Source: Acinetobacter oleivorans DR1 (GTDB lineage: Bacteria > Pseudomonadota > Gammaproteobacteria > Pseudomonadales > Moraxellaceae). Taken from it: DNA of 64,000 nucleotides. This document shows positions 25,003 through 33,869 of this stretch, in pieces. The stretch's first letter is position 1. Every line of letters begins with the position of its first letter. The stretch spans positions 2,046,001 to 2,110,000 of the forward strand of contig NC_014259.1 in NCBI RefSeq assembly GCF_000196795.1. The letters run 5' to 3'. The translations under genes were made by a program, and so were the position numbers. The notes beneath the pieces were generated by a model, which saw only the letters and a program-made list of their open reading frames with translations, ran no database searches and was not told the DNA's origin.

Positions 25003-26586
25003 ATGACAAATCAAACATTTCAGTTATCACGTCGAAAATTTTTAACACAAAGTCTCACGGCGCTAGGTGGCGTCTCTTTGTTGGGCAGTTTATCAGGTTG
25101 TGGCCCCTCTCCAGATAATAGTAACGAATCAAAAACTACCTCTTCAGCAACGCCTAAGCATGGAGGAGTTATACGCTTGGGGCTGATTGGAGGACAACAA
25201 TCAGGCAGTCTAGATCCTCATCTTTCGGCATCAGGAAGTGGTATTACACGAGGTTTCGCTATTTATAATAAGTTATGGGAATGGGATGAAAATATGCTGC
25301 CCCGACTTGCTTTAGCGGAGTTTGCCGAACCTAATCATAATGCAAGTGAATGGACCATCCGTTTACGTAAAGGCTTAGAATTTCATCACGGTAAAACCAT
25401 TACTGCTGATGATGTGATATTTTCAGTTAAACGTCTAACAGATCCTAAACTCGCTTCACCATTTCGTAATCTGGTGCAGTGGATTGACCGAGATCGTATT
25501 CAAAAACTAGATGAATACACCGTTCGTATTCCTTTTATTAGTACGATTCCCGGTTTTGTTGCACTGCCCGAAACCTGGGTAAACTTTGGAGGAATTGTGC
25601 CGACTGACTTTGACCCTATTCATAATCCAGTCGGAGCTGGTCCATATAAAGTTAAAGAGTTTATTCCGGGGCAGCGTTCTGTTTTTACCCGTTTTAATAA
25701 CTACTTTAAAGCAGACAAACCTTATGCAGATAGTTTTGAAGTGATTGATTTTAAAGATCAGGTCTCTCGATTAAATGCTTTATTGGCTGGACAAATTGAT
25801 GTAGCAAATGCGATTTCGCCCGAATATATTAAAATTTTGGAGCAAGCAAAACACATTCAAACCATACGTTCTGCGACCAATACGCATAATAGTTTTGACT
25901 TTAATACTCAACAAGTGCCGTTTAATGATCCTAGAGTGCGTCAGGCATTTCGTTTGATTGCAAACCGAGAGGAGTTGGTACAACGAGGTTTAAATGGGCA
26001 AGGTCGAATCGCCAACGATCTTTATTCGCCGCAAGACCCTGCCTTTCTCAATTTGCCGCAGCGCCAACAAAATATTGCCGAGGCAAAAAATCTATTAGCC
26101 CAAGCAGGTTTTAAAGATGGTTTGAGTGTAGAACTTGTTACCCCAGTGAGTAGTGCTCAACCTGCATTAATTTTTGCCGAGCAAGCAAAACAAGCGAATG
26201 TAAATATTCGAGTTAAACAAGTCGATTTTGCAACGTTTAATGGTCCTGACCGTAGTAAGTGGCAACTATCGAGTAATGCGACCAATGTCGGCACGCCCTA
26301 CTTATCGACGGCTGTTGTTAACGATGCCCCAATTTCCACGACTAATCGTGTGAATTTTAAAGACCCTGAATATAGTGAGTTATTTTTTAAAGCACTGGCA
26401 GAGCCTGATTTAGCCAAACGCAAAATCCATTTAGCGCAAGCACAAAAAATTCAACATGAACGTGGTGGAATGCTCATTTGGGGATTTAGCCATACGATTG
26501 ACGCAGCAGCTAAAAATATTGGTGGTTTAGCTCCTGAACATACGATTTTTCCGACATGGCGCTTTGAAAAACTCTGGAAAGCTTAA
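25003..26586 (+). CDS. Opp/Dpp-type ABC substrate-binding lipoprotein with a Tat signal
   Basis: This 527-residue solute-binding protein belongs to the SBP_bac_5 family (peptide/nickel/opine type), with RLRKGLEFHHGKTITADDVIFSVKRLTDPK and FNDPRVRQAFRLIANREELVQRGL. The N-terminus combines a twin-arginine motif (SRRKFLT, Arg10-Arg11) with a lipobox ending at Cys33 (SLSGC), so it should be exported folded by Tat and lipidated. It is followed directly by a terminator, so no permease is cotranscribed. A close paralogue is in the operon at 52.3 kb together with permeases and ATPase, which this orphan may share. Confidence 0.9.
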   Translation: MTNQTFQLSRRKFLTQSLTALGGVSLLGSLSGCGPSPDNSNESKTTSSATPKHGGVIRLGLIGGQQSGSLDPHLSASGSGITRGFAIYNKLWEWDENMLPRLALAEFAEPNHNASEWTIRLRKGLEFHHGKTITADDVIFSVKRLTDPKLASPFRNLVQWIDRDRIQKLDEYTVRIPFISTIPGFVALPETWVNFGGIVPTDFDPIHNPVGAGPYKVKEFIPGQRSVFTRFNNYFKADKPYADSFEVIDFKDQVSRLNALLAGQIDVANAISPEYIKILEQAKHIQTIRSATNTHNSFDFNTQQVPFNDPRVRQAFRLIANREELVQRGLNGQGRIANDLYSPQDPAFLNLPQRQQNIAEAKNLLAQAGFKDGLSVELVTPVSSAQPALIFAEQAKQANVNIRVKQVDFATFNGPDRSKWQLSSNATNVGTPYLSTAVVNDAPISTTNRVNFKDPEYSELFFKALAEPDLAKRKIHLAQAQKIQHERGGMLIWGFSHTIDAAAKNIGGLAPEHTIFPTWRFEKLWKA

Positions 26587-26608
26587 TATTCATCTGTACT
26601 CAAAATAT

Positions 26609-26637
26609 AAAAAAAGCTGCCGAAGCAGCTTTTTTTT
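26609..26637. terminator. Bidirectional terminator
   Basis: AAAAAAGCTGC-CGAA-GCAGCTTTTTT hairpin with A and T tracts on both sides, between the converging binding-protein gene and exbD. Confidence 0.9.
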
Positions 26638-26649
26638 ATGGAGGCCTAA

Positions 26650-27054
26650 TTATTTAGGCACTGTAATCACAGAAAGTTTATCTACCCCTACACGTTCAAT
26701 ACTTGCCAATAATTTTGCGACTGTTCCATACGGTACAGTCTCATCAGCATTTAAGTTTAATGCTAATTTAGGGTTACTGCTTTTGCGTGACTTTATTTTT
26801 TGTTCAAAGTTCGCAAGTGTCACCTTATCTTTATCAAGGAATATTTCACCTTGTGGATTTACACTAATCACCACAGCTTTGTTTTGGTCTGTAGATTGAG
26901 TTGGGGCCGCTTTTGGTAAGTTCACTTTCACCGTATTTGTTAACAAAGGAGCTGTCACAATGAATACGATGAGTAAGACCAACATGACATCAACTAACGG
27001 CGTAATATTAATTTCACTGACGACATCGTCTTCTTGAGAGGTAGAAATTGCCAT
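26650..27054 (-). CDS. exbD: ExbD, second copy
   Basis: A 134-residue ExbD whose N-terminal 60 residues are almost identical to the copy at 13.5 kb (ITPLVDVMLVLLIVFIVTAP); differences cluster around residues 85-95. Its start overlaps the exbB stop (TAATG). It is the last gene of a tonB-exbB-exbD unit driven by its own sigma-54 promoter. Confidence 0.95.
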   Translation of the reverse strand: MAISTSQEDDVVSEINITPLVDVMLVLLIVFIVTAPLLTNTVKVNLPKAAPTQSTDQNKAVVISVNPQGEIFLDKDKVTLANFEQKIKSRKSSNPKLALNLNADETVPYGTVAKLLASIERVGVDKLSVITVPK

Positions 27055-27788
27055 TATGCAAACACTCCTTTCTCTTTCACTTCTTTAGCAGAAGTATCTT
27101 TAAGCGCCGTATTACCAGTTGTACCCTTTTTTGCAGTTGGTAGTTGGAATCCTGCTTTTTGATTCAGGCTCACGAAATCCGTTGCAAAATCATCAAGATC
27201 TGCGCCAATTGTTTTTACTTTACGCACAAAGTAGTTATAGGCAAGCACCGCTGGTACAGCAACTGCAATACCAATACCCGTTGCAACCAGCGCTTCTCCA
27301 ATTGGTCCAGCCACGACATCCATACTTGCATTACCTGAATGAGCAATCGCTTGTAATGCATGGATAATCCCAAATACTGTACCGAACAGACCAATGAATG
27401 GGGCGTTATTTCCAATAGAAGCCAGTAAAGCCGAACCTTTTTCTAATTGACGGCGCTCAGTTAGAACTTGCTTACTTAAATGGCGCTCTAATAAGTCCTG
27501 ACGGCTCCAACTGTTTTGTAAGTCTTGATGCGTCTTTTCATCTGCTTCAATTAAAGTCTGAAAACCTGTGTTAGCTACTCGAGCTGCTGGGCCTTCACCA
27601 AGTTCAGACTTAGTTACTGCATCTGATAAGTTTTTTGCCTTCCAAAACTCTTCTACAAAAAGCTTACTTTGTTTTGTTGCTCGCTGCGTCTGGACCACTT
27701 TAACCACAATCAACACCCAAGTCACAATTGAGAAAGCAACTAATAACCAGATGGTGCCGTCATGGATCAATGAATTAATATCTGACAT
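27054..27788 (-). CDS. exbB: ExbB, second copy
   Basis: A 244-residue ExbB with the same three-segment membrane layout as the first copy. The block from about residue 95 to 215 is nearly unchanged, while residues 30-75 and the tail differ. An AGAGGA site lies seven bases before the ATG. It forms the stator of the second TonB motor. Confidence 0.95.
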   Translation of the reverse strand: MSDINSLIHDGTIWLLVAFSIVTWVLIVVKVVQTQRATKQSKLFVEEFWKAKNLSDAVTKSELGEGPAARVANTGFQTLIEADEKTHQDLQNSWSRQDLLERHLSKQVLTERRQLEKGSALLASIGNNAPFIGLFGTVFGIIHALQAIAHSGNASMDVVAGPIGEALVATGIGIAVAVPAVLAYNYFVRKVKTIGADLDDFATDFVSLNQKAGFQLPTAKKGTTGNTALKDTSAKEVKEKGVFA

Positions 27789-27812
27789 GAAAATATCCTC
27801 TTAATTTAAATT

Positions 27813-28640
27813 TTATTTCGGTAATTGATAATGAATTGGAACATCGACCCAGCCTTCTACAGGGGTTTTCCCTTTTAGCGCAGGTGAAAATTTCCATTGC
27901 TTTACTGTTCTTACGGCAGCACTGTCTAGAAGTTTTTTGCCACTACTTTGCTTGACACTGACTGTATCCGGGCTGCCATTTGCTAATACTTTGACCCGTA
28001 AAATGACTGAGCCTTCCCAACCACGTTCTAAAGCTTGTTCAGGGTATTCAGGTGCAGGGTTGCTGAGATATCCGGCATAACCTTTGGCTTCAGTCACAGG
28101 TAAATTGTCATCTGACGCTTTTACAGGCTCAGCAACTTTTTTAACCGGTTCTGTGACTACTTCTTTTGTGACCACAGGTTCTGCAACTTTTTGTGGAGTT
28201 GGTTCAGCCACCGCTTTTGCAACTGGCTTAGGTTGCTCCACACTTTTTTGGACAGGTTTGGGTTGTTCAACTTGTTTAGGAATTGGCTTGGGTTTTTCCA
28301 CCACAGGTGGAACTTTTGGTTTTTCAGTAATGGGTGGAATTTTGGGTTCAATCACTTTAGGTGGTTCAACCGGTTTTACGATTTCAATCACCACAGGTTC
28401 TGGTTTATGAATATCTAAAGCTGGTGTCGGCAATTGTTTTGCAACATACCAAATTCCAAGATGTGCTGAAGCAACCGCAATAATTGCGATTAAGACTTTA
28501 TTCAACTTCACTGGAGCAGGTTGAATAACGTCTTGATCATGCTGTGCAAACGGATCTGCAATTTCAGTTGTGGCTGCAACTGTCGCAAATTGCTCAAAGA
28601 GCAAAGCCCGCTTATGGGGATTAAGGATTTGATCATGCAT
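27813..28640 (-). CDS. tonB: TonB energy transducer, second copy
   Basis: A 275-residue TonB with a membrane anchor (about 48-68, VLIAIIAVASAHLGIWYVAK), a proline/lysine/valine-rich spacer with repeated PKPV-type units, and a C-terminal domain that is almost identical to the first copy (YPEQALERGWEGSVILRVKVL). The spacer and the N-terminal tail are where the two copies differ. No clear ribosome site precedes the ATG. Unlike the first set, this one has a sigma-54 promoter, so the two motors appear to answer to different signals. Confidence 0.93.
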   Translation of the reverse strand: MHDQILNPHKRALLFEQFATVAATTEIADPFAQHDQDVIQPAPVKLNKVLIAIIAVASAHLGIWYVAKQLPTPALDIHKPEPVVIEIVKPVEPPKVIEPKIPPITEKPKVPPVVEKPKPIPKQVEQPKPVQKSVEQPKPVAKAVAEPTPQKVAEPVVTKEVVTEPVKKVAEPVKASDDNLPVTEAKGYAGYLSNPAPEYPEQALERGWEGSVILRVKVLANGSPDTVSVKQSSGKKLLDSAAVRTVKQWKFSPALKGKTPVEGWVDVPIHYQLPK

Positions 28641-28679
28641 AAAAATTTAAACTAAAAATAAAAGATTAAGTCGTAAATT

Positions 28680-28695
28680 GCACAAGCCATGCCAA
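28680..28695 (-). promoter_or_regulatory. Sigma-54 promoter for the second tonB-exbB-exbD
   Basis: The minus strand reads TTGGCATGGCTTGTGC, GG-N10-GC, about 40 bases before the tonB ATG. Confidence 0.82.
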
Positions 28696-28757
28696 AACTT
28701 TAAGTTATTATTTTTTATTAATTTAATTTGTATTTTTCAAATGATTGATACAAAAGA

Positions 28758-28773
28758 TGTTGGTTTTCAGACA
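28758..28773. promoter_or_regulatory. Candidate activator site (eight of ten)
   Basis: TGTTG-GTTTTC-AGACA, centred about 70 bases upstream of the sigma-54 promoter of tonB; the same AGACA variant occurs at 24884-24888. Confidence 0.45.
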
Positions 28774-28795
28774 GTGTTATGCTGTTCAAACAACA

Positions 28796-28823
28796 AGATC
28801 CCTTTGATATCGCAAAGGGATCT
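28796..28823 (-). terminator. Terminator after the SsuD-like gene
   Basis: Perfect 11-base arms AGATCCCTTTG / CAAAGGGATCT around a six-base loop, eight bases beyond the end of the gene. Confidence 0.8.
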
Positions 28824-28830
28824 AAGTTTA

Positions 28831-29964
28831 TTATTTTAATTTATATCCTACTAAGGGTAAGACTTCTTCAGCCACGCGATATGATTCTTCTAAATGCGGG
28901 TTACTTGCTAAAATAAAATGTCCCACCCCAATATCAATATATTCTTGCAAACGTTCTGCGACTTGCTCATAGCTCCCGACTAAAATACAGTTTGGGCCAC
29001 CTCGTACATTTGACATTCCCGCCCACACATTCGGACTCACAAATAGGTCTTCAAAACGGTTGCCTTGTGCTAAGGCTTGCTGGCGCTTTGCTCCTACAGA
29101 TTCAGTGTCTTTTCGTTCAAAAGCATTGCTATCGACAGTAATGGTTTCATACATTTGTTTAAGCTCTTGGAAGGCTTGTTCTTGGGTTGGTCGCGCTAAA
29201 ATATCAATACGCATGCCAAATTTAACTTTTCTTTCTGGCGAATTCTGCTCAAAGAAATTTTGAGCCTGTTCGATCACTTTCTTCTGTTGTTCAACAGGTT
29301 CGCCCCAGGTTAAATGAATATCTGCATGACGTCCTGCCACTTGTAAAGCCGCATCGCTTGCACCTGCTAACCATAAGCGTGGAACTTCATATTGATTCAT
29401 TGGGTATTTCAGGCCACCTTGTTCAACATGGAAAAACTTTCCATCGTAATTGAAAGGTGCATGGTGCGAATAACCTTTCACAAATTCTAAAAATTCATTG
29501 GTCCGTGCATAGCGTTGATCATGTTCAATAAAGTCTCCATACGCACGTTGTTGTGCACCACCTCCACCTGAAATCACATTCCACTCTACTCGCCCCTGAC
29601 TTAAACGCTGCAAACTTGCAGCCATTTGGCTTGCATAAGCAGGATGAATAAACCAAGGCTGAATTGCGATGAGCAAACGAAGTCTTTTTGTCTCTCTTGC
29701 CAATGCAGACGCTAACACCCATGGTTCTTCAGTATGCGGAAAAGCAGGAATGAGTGCGCCATGAAAACCAACAATATCGGCTGCTTTCGCGACTTGCTCG
29801 ACATAGTCATAGTAAGCAAATAACTGATCTTCATGTTGCGGTGCAACACGTTGTGGAGATTGAACTGCTGGAGTTAATTGATTCCATTCACCGCGTGTGT
29901 GTAATTGATGTGCTCGACGACCATCCCCATGAACAGGGATTCTCCATAAAAACTCAACTGACAT
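28831..29964 (-). CDS. SsuD-like FMNH2-dependent monooxygenase
   Basis: This 377-residue protein starts MSVEFLWRIPVHGDGRR, close to the N-terminus of alkanesulfonate monooxygenase SsuD, and has the family blocks VEWNVISGGGGAQQRAYGDFIEHDQRYARTNEFLEF and NCILVGSYEQVAERLQEYIDIG. SsuD enzymes release sulfite from alkanesulfonates. It is a single-gene unit, divergent from the four-gene sulfonate-type importer, with which it shares two activator-like repeats; uptake and cleavage of one compound is the natural reading. Confidence 0.92.
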   Translation of the reverse strand: MSVEFLWRIPVHGDGRRAHQLHTRGEWNQLTPAVQSPQRVAPQHEDQLFAYYDYVEQVAKAADIVGFHGALIPAFPHTEEPWVLASALARETKRLRLLIAIQPWFIHPAYASQMAASLQRLSQGRVEWNVISGGGGAQQRAYGDFIEHDQRYARTNEFLEFVKGYSHHAPFNYDGKFFHVEQGGLKYPMNQYEVPRLWLAGASDAALQVAGRHADIHLTWGEPVEQQKKVIEQAQNFFEQNSPERKVKFGMRIDILARPTQEQAFQELKQMYETITVDSNAFERKDTESVGAKRQQALAQGNRFEDLFVSPNVWAGMSNVRGGPNCILVGSYEQVAERLQEYIDIGVGHFILASNPHLEESYRVAEEVLPLVGYKLK

Positions 29965-30021
29965 AATGAATCTCGATAATTTAAAGATTTGACGATATTT
30001 AATTCGTTAAAAGTCTTATGA

Positions 30022-30037
30022 GCAGGAATCATGCCGT
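30022..30037 (-). promoter_or_regulatory. Sigma-54 promoter for the SsuD-like gene
   Basis: The minus strand reads ACGGCATGATTCCTGC, GG-N10-GC, with C in place of the usual T before GGCA. Confidence 0.75.
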
Positions 30038-30108
30038 TATTTTTTTAAATTAATTTTTAGCTATGCTACTGTTTTATATAAATATTAAAAAATCGAGTTT
30101 AAAGGCTG

Positions 30109-30124
30109 TGTTGATATTTCAACA
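30109..30124. promoter_or_regulatory. Candidate SfnR-type activator site (perfect, extended)
   Basis: TGTTG-ATATTT-CAACA, extended to a seven-base arm palindrome GTGTTGA-TATT-TCAACAC. Its centre is about 80 bases from the minus-strand sigma-54 promoter. Confidence 0.7.
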
Positions 30125-30140
30125 CTTAAACGCTAAAGAG

Positions 30141-30156
30141 TGTCCCAATCACAACA
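30141..30156. promoter_or_regulatory. Candidate activator site (eight of ten)
   Basis: TGTCC-CAATCA-CAACA, centred about 80 bases from the plus-strand sigma-54 promoter, mirror-placed to the site at 30109. Confidence 0.5.
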
Positions 30157-30227
30157 CAACGGCGGCATTTAACCTCAATAATAATTCCAAAAAAATATAA
30201 TTTGTTGATTTATTTAATATAATTTTG

Positions 30228-30243
30228 TTGGCGTGGTTTTTGC
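30228..30243 (+). promoter_or_regulatory. Sigma-54 promoter for the four-gene importer
   Basis: TTGGCGTGGTTTTTGC, GG-N10-GC. It lies inside the longest possible reading frame of the binding protein, which argues that translation starts downstream at 30279. Confidence 0.83.
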
Positions 30244-30278
30244 TCAATACCCCTATATTTTTTAATTCTTATGATGAT

Positions 30279-31352
30279 ATGCGTATTTTTCCACGTCTAC
30301 TTTTAGGTTTTAGTTTTTTGGGTCTTGTTGCTTGTGGCGCACAAAAAACAGAAGAGACCCCCCCAAAACAGTCTGAACAGCAACAACTCCGAATTGCTGT
30401 CGTTGCCAATGGCACTTCGGGTAGTTTGGACTTCATTGGTGTGCCACAACTTATTTCACAAGATCAAATTTTTCTAAAAGCATTAAAGCAAAATCACATT
30501 GAATTAAAATGGGAACCTGTGACCACTGCTGCTGTAGCGACTTTGGTTAATGAAAGTTTTATAAATAATAAAATTGATTTTGCTTTTTATGGAAACCTTC
30601 CCGCTGTAGTGCTCAATGCAACAGGCGTTAAAACGCAAATTGTTGTACCTGGAGGTATCGGTAATAACGTCTACCTTATTGTTCCAGAAAATTCACCTAT
30701 TAAATCTATTGAAGAATTAAAAGGTAAAAAAATTGCCCTACATCGTGGACGTCCGTGGGAAATTAACTTTGGGCAACTCATACAAAGTAAAGGATTAAGC
30801 TTAAAAGACTTTCAAATTGTGAATTTAAACCCGCAAGCTGGGGCCGCTGCTTTATCTGCTAAAAGTGTAGATGCCTTTTTTACCTTAAGTGATGCGCTTA
30901 CTTTGCAAGATCGCCATTTGGGTAAAATTATTTGGTCATCACAATCTTTGCCCGCAGATTGGAAAATGCGTGCCGAACTTTGGGGTAGCAAAAGTTATAT
31001 TGAGCAACATCCAGATACCACACAATTACTTGCTGATGCGACAGTACGTGCAATGGATTGGATTGCGTACCATCAAGATGAGTTTCAGCAAAGTCAAACT
31101 AAGTTTGGCCAACCTCTTAGTGTGATTCAACGTGAAAGCCAGAATACGGCAAGCACATGGCAACAAGACTGGTCTCCAGACTATCAAGTCAACTTTCTGA
31201 AACAGCATTATTCAAAAGTCATTGATCACGCTGTGAAAAATCAGCTTATTCAAACACCAATCAAAGCAGATGAACTCTTAAATCCGAAGTTTACCCATCA
31301 AGCGATTCAAAATTTACAGGCAAATCATGCCTCAAATAAGCAGGGAAACTAG
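30279..31352 (+). CDS. Sulfonate-type ABC substrate-binding lipoprotein (SsuA-like)
   Basis: This 357-residue NMT1/SsuA-fold binding protein starts MRIFPRLLLGFSFLGLVACG, a Sec lipoprotein signal with the lipid-modified residue at Cys19. It has the SsuA-type segments NNKIDFAFYGNLPAVV and IEELKGKKIALHRGR. The frame is open back to a TTG at 30225, but that start lies upstream of the probable transcription start, so the ATG at 30279 is used even though its ribosome site is weak. It heads an operon with two permeases and an ATPase. Confidence 0.9.
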   Translation: MRIFPRLLLGFSFLGLVACGAQKTEETPPKQSEQQQLRIAVVANGTSGSLDFIGVPQLISQDQIFLKALKQNHIELKWEPVTTAAVATLVNESFINNKIDFAFYGNLPAVVLNATGVKTQIVVPGGIGNNVYLIVPENSPIKSIEELKGKKIALHRGRPWEINFGQLIQSKGLSLKDFQIVNLNPQAGAAALSAKSVDAFFTLSDALTLQDRHLGKIIWSSQSLPADWKMRAELWGSKSYIEQHPDTTQLLADATVRAMDWIAYHQDEFQQSQTKFGQPLSVIQRESQNTASTWQQDWSPDYQVNFLKQHYSKVIDHAVKNQLIQTPIKADELLNPKFTHQAIQNLQANHASNKQGN

Positions 31353-31355
31353 ACA

Positions 31356-32195
31356 ATGAAAATACTAGTAAAGCCACTTATTGAGCAAAATAACGTTTTA
31401 TTTAAAACCCCACTCCGTAAGAAATTTTCTTCTAAAAAGGTGTATGGGCTGCTCTCTGTGATTTCACCCTTATTAGTATTACTCATTTGGCATTTGATTA
31501 GTTCTTTACAGATTTTTCCAACCCAAATTTTGGTGCCGCCTAAAACTGTCTGGAATACTTTCATTGCGTTGTTACAAAGCGGTGAGCTTCAAATGCATCT
31601 CAAAGATAGTCTTTCACGTTTGTTTTTGGGATTTTCTATTGCAGCAATCAGTGCAATTGCTTTTGGTATTGCCTATGGAGCAAATACTCTCTTTCGCAAC
31701 TACACCTATATTTTATTTAACGTTTTTTACCAAATTCCAATCTTTGTCCTTATTCCTATTTTTATTTTAGTTTTTGGGATTGGTGAATTATTTAAAATTT
31801 TACTGATTATCAAAGCCTGCTTTTTTCCAATTGCATTAGCAACAGCCGATGCAGTCAAAAATATTCCCAAAAAATATATTGAACTAGGACAAATCTACCA
31901 GCTTAAAACACGAGCTTGGCTCAGGCTTATTATTCTTCCATCAATACTCCCACCTTTAATTGGTGGACTACGCATTGTACTTGGTCGTGCATGGCTGATT
32001 TTAGTTGCTGTTGAACTACTGGCAGCTGGAACGGGTATTGGGCAAATGATGGAACTAGGACGTCAAATGTTGCGCTTAGATGTTGTGATGGTTGGTGTGT
32101 TTATCACAGGCGTGGTCGGGTTTATTTTAGATAAAGTTTTACGTTTAGTGGAACAACGTTTTATCTCACCTGCGCTTAGTTCGGGGGAAAAATAA
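31356..32195 (+). CDS. ABC transporter permease, first of a pair
   Basis: This 279-residue membrane protein has the BPD_transp_1 domain of SsuC/TauC-type permeases, with six predicted membrane segments and the EAA-type loop near residues 175-205 (IPKKYIELGQIYQLKTRAWLRLIILPSILPPLIGGLR). It starts three bases after the binding protein and ends overlapping the next permease (TAATG). Confidence 0.92.
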   Translation: MKILVKPLIEQNNVLFKTPLRKKFSSKKVYGLLSVISPLLVLLIWHLISSLQIFPTQILVPPKTVWNTFIALLQSGELQMHLKDSLSRLFLGFSIAAISAIAFGIAYGANTLFRNYTYILFNVFYQIPIFVLIPIFILVFGIGELFKILLIIKACFFPIALATADAVKNIPKKYIELGQIYQLKTRAWLRLIILPSILPPLIGGLRIVLGRAWLILVAVELLAAGTGIGQMMELGRQMLRLDVVMVGVFITGVVGFILDKVLRLVEQRFISPALSSGEK

Positions 32196-32983
32196 TGTCT
32201 CAGCGTTCTTTTACTTTAAAACAGGCATGGCAACGGCCAATTATTTTAATACAAGGCTTAGTACTACCATTATTGTTATTAGGCTTATGGCAATACAACT
32301 CAAGCTTAGGCGCCAGTCATGCCTATGCATTTGTTCCTTTGCAAAACATTTATTTCGCATTTATTAAATTGCTTGAAACAGGTGAATTGTGGCTAAACAC
32401 GTGGGGAAGTCTTAAAAAAGCTGGAATTGGATTTATCTTAGGTTCGATAAGTGGATTAATTTTAGGTACTTTGCTTGCCTATTCAAAAGTTTTAAATGCT
32501 TTAGTTTCTCCACTATTTAACAGTATTCGACAAGTTCCCTTACTGGGTTTAACACCTTTAATTGCCTTATGGTTTGGTAATGGAGAAGAAGCAAAAATCT
32601 TTATTATCGCGCTTGCCTCATTTTTTCCATTAGTCATTAATACATTTCAGGGCCTTAGCCACAACGATGCAAAATACGATGAAATCGCACGTATTTATCA
32701 ATTTTCATTCTGGCGCAAATTTAAAAAAATACGCCTTCCCCAAGCCCTACCCCATATTTTAACTGGTCTAAATTTAGCCGTGCCCTTTACTTGGATCACC
32801 ACTACAGCAAGTGAATTGCTATTCAATGCAGGTGCAGGACTAGGCAACTTAATGATGAAAGCTGAGATTAATGCCGAAATGGATATTCTGTTGGTTTGCG
32901 CTATTACGGTTACCCTTTGTGGGGCCTTTATGACAGCAGGTATTCATCTTATTTCAAAACGCCTGCTGCAATGGCGTACCTAA
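32195..32983 (+). CDS. ABC transporter permease, second of a pair
   Basis: This 262-residue SsuC-type permease has an EAA-type loop near residues 160-190 (YDEIARIYQFSFWRKFKKIRLPQALPHILTGLN). With the preceding gene it would form a heterodimeric channel, the two-gene counterpart of the fused permease at 16.4-18.0 kb. Confidence 0.92.
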   Translation: MSQRSFTLKQAWQRPIILIQGLVLPLLLLGLWQYNSSLGASHAYAFVPLQNIYFAFIKLLETGELWLNTWGSLKKAGIGFILGSISGLILGTLLAYSKVLNALVSPLFNSIRQVPLLGLTPLIALWFGNGEEAKIFIIALASFFPLVINTFQGLSHNDAKYDEIARIYQFSFWRKFKKIRLPQALPHILTGLNLAVPFTWITTTASELLFNAGAGLGNLMMKAEINAEMDILLVCAITVTLCGAFMTAGIHLISKRLLQWRT

Positions 32984-33017
32984 TTTGTCTTTTTAAAAAA
33001 TATTGTTAGGAATTTAT

Positions 33018-33773
33018 ATGTCGTTCTCACTACTTTCTATTAAAAAACTCAATAAATCTTTTCAACGTGATCAAAATACTTTGACCGTTTTAGATGGTAT
33101 TAATCTCAACATTGAGCAAGGCGAATTTATCTCGATTGTTGGTAGTAGTGGCTGTGGAAAATCAACACTATTACGTCTTATTGCTGGATTAGATCAAGAC
33201 TATGACGGTGAAATTCTACTGAATCAAACTCAGATCAAAGGCACAGATTTAAAACGAGGTCTTATCTTTCAAGAACACCGATTACTTCCATGGCTTACTG
33301 TTTTTGAAAATATCCATTTAGCACTTGAAGAGACTCTACTCACTCGTGAAGAGCGAAATTTACGGGTAAATGAGCATATAGAAATTGTCGGGCTGAAGGG
33401 TTTTGAAAAGGCGTATCCACATGAGCTTTCTGGTGGCATGGCACAACGTGTTGCAATTGCCCGTGGACTCGTCAATAAACCCGATATTTTACTTTTGGAT
33501 GAGCCTTTTGGCGCTTTAGATGCCATTACACGGAGTCACTTACAAGCTGAACTTCAGCGTATCTGGCAACACGAAAAAATCACTATGATTTTAGTCACTC
33601 ATGATATTGAAGAAGCTGTCTATCTCGGAGACCGTGTCATTGTGATGTCAGCCCGGCCAGGAAAAATTAAAGAAATTATTCACGTTCCGCTGACACATCC
33701 TCGTCATAAAGAAAGTGAACTTTTATTTGGTTTCCGTAATCAGGCACTTAATATGCTAGATCACACAGCATAA
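33018..33773 (+). CDS. Sulfonate-type ABC transporter ATPase (SsuB-like)
   Basis: This 251-residue protein has Walker A GSSGCGKST, signature LSGGMAQRVAIARG, Walker B ILLLDEPFGALD and H-loop THDIEEA. It is closely similar to the ATPase at 15.5 kb. The ATG at 33018 has AGGA seven bases upstream and is preferred to an upstream TTG. Confidence 0.93.
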   Translation: MSFSLLSIKKLNKSFQRDQNTLTVLDGINLNIEQGEFISIVGSSGCGKSTLLRLIAGLDQDYDGEILLNQTQIKGTDLKRGLIFQEHRLLPWLTVFENIHLALEETLLTREERNLRVNEHIEIVGLKGFEKAYPHELSGGMAQRVAIARGLVNKPDILLLDEPFGALDAITRSHLQAELQRIWQHEKITMILVTHDIEEAVYLGDRVIVMSARPGKIKEIIHVPLTHPRHKESELLFGFRNQALNMLDHTA

Positions 33774-33781
33774 TTAATTTG

Positions 33782-33833
33782 AATATTGATCGATATTAAT
33801 GTGATTTAGAAAACAGATAATATCGTGATATTA
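33782..33833. repeat. Two short inverted repeats between the importer and tatA
   Basis: AATAT-N6-ATATT (33782-33797) and TAATATC-GT-GATATTA (33818-33833) lie in the 96-base gap. They lack a GC-rich stem or T tract, so termination here looks inefficient and tatABC may be read from the importer promoter. An operator role is possible. Confidence 0.3.
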
Positions 33834-33869
33834 ATACTCTTTACATTTAATTAATATAGGATAGAGAAA

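Noticed and set aside
30225..30278. Longer N-terminus for the sulfonate-binding lipoprotein from TTG 30225
   Set aside because: This segment contains the sigma-54 promoter, so it is unlikely to be transcribed in full, and the lipoprotein signal begins at 30279.
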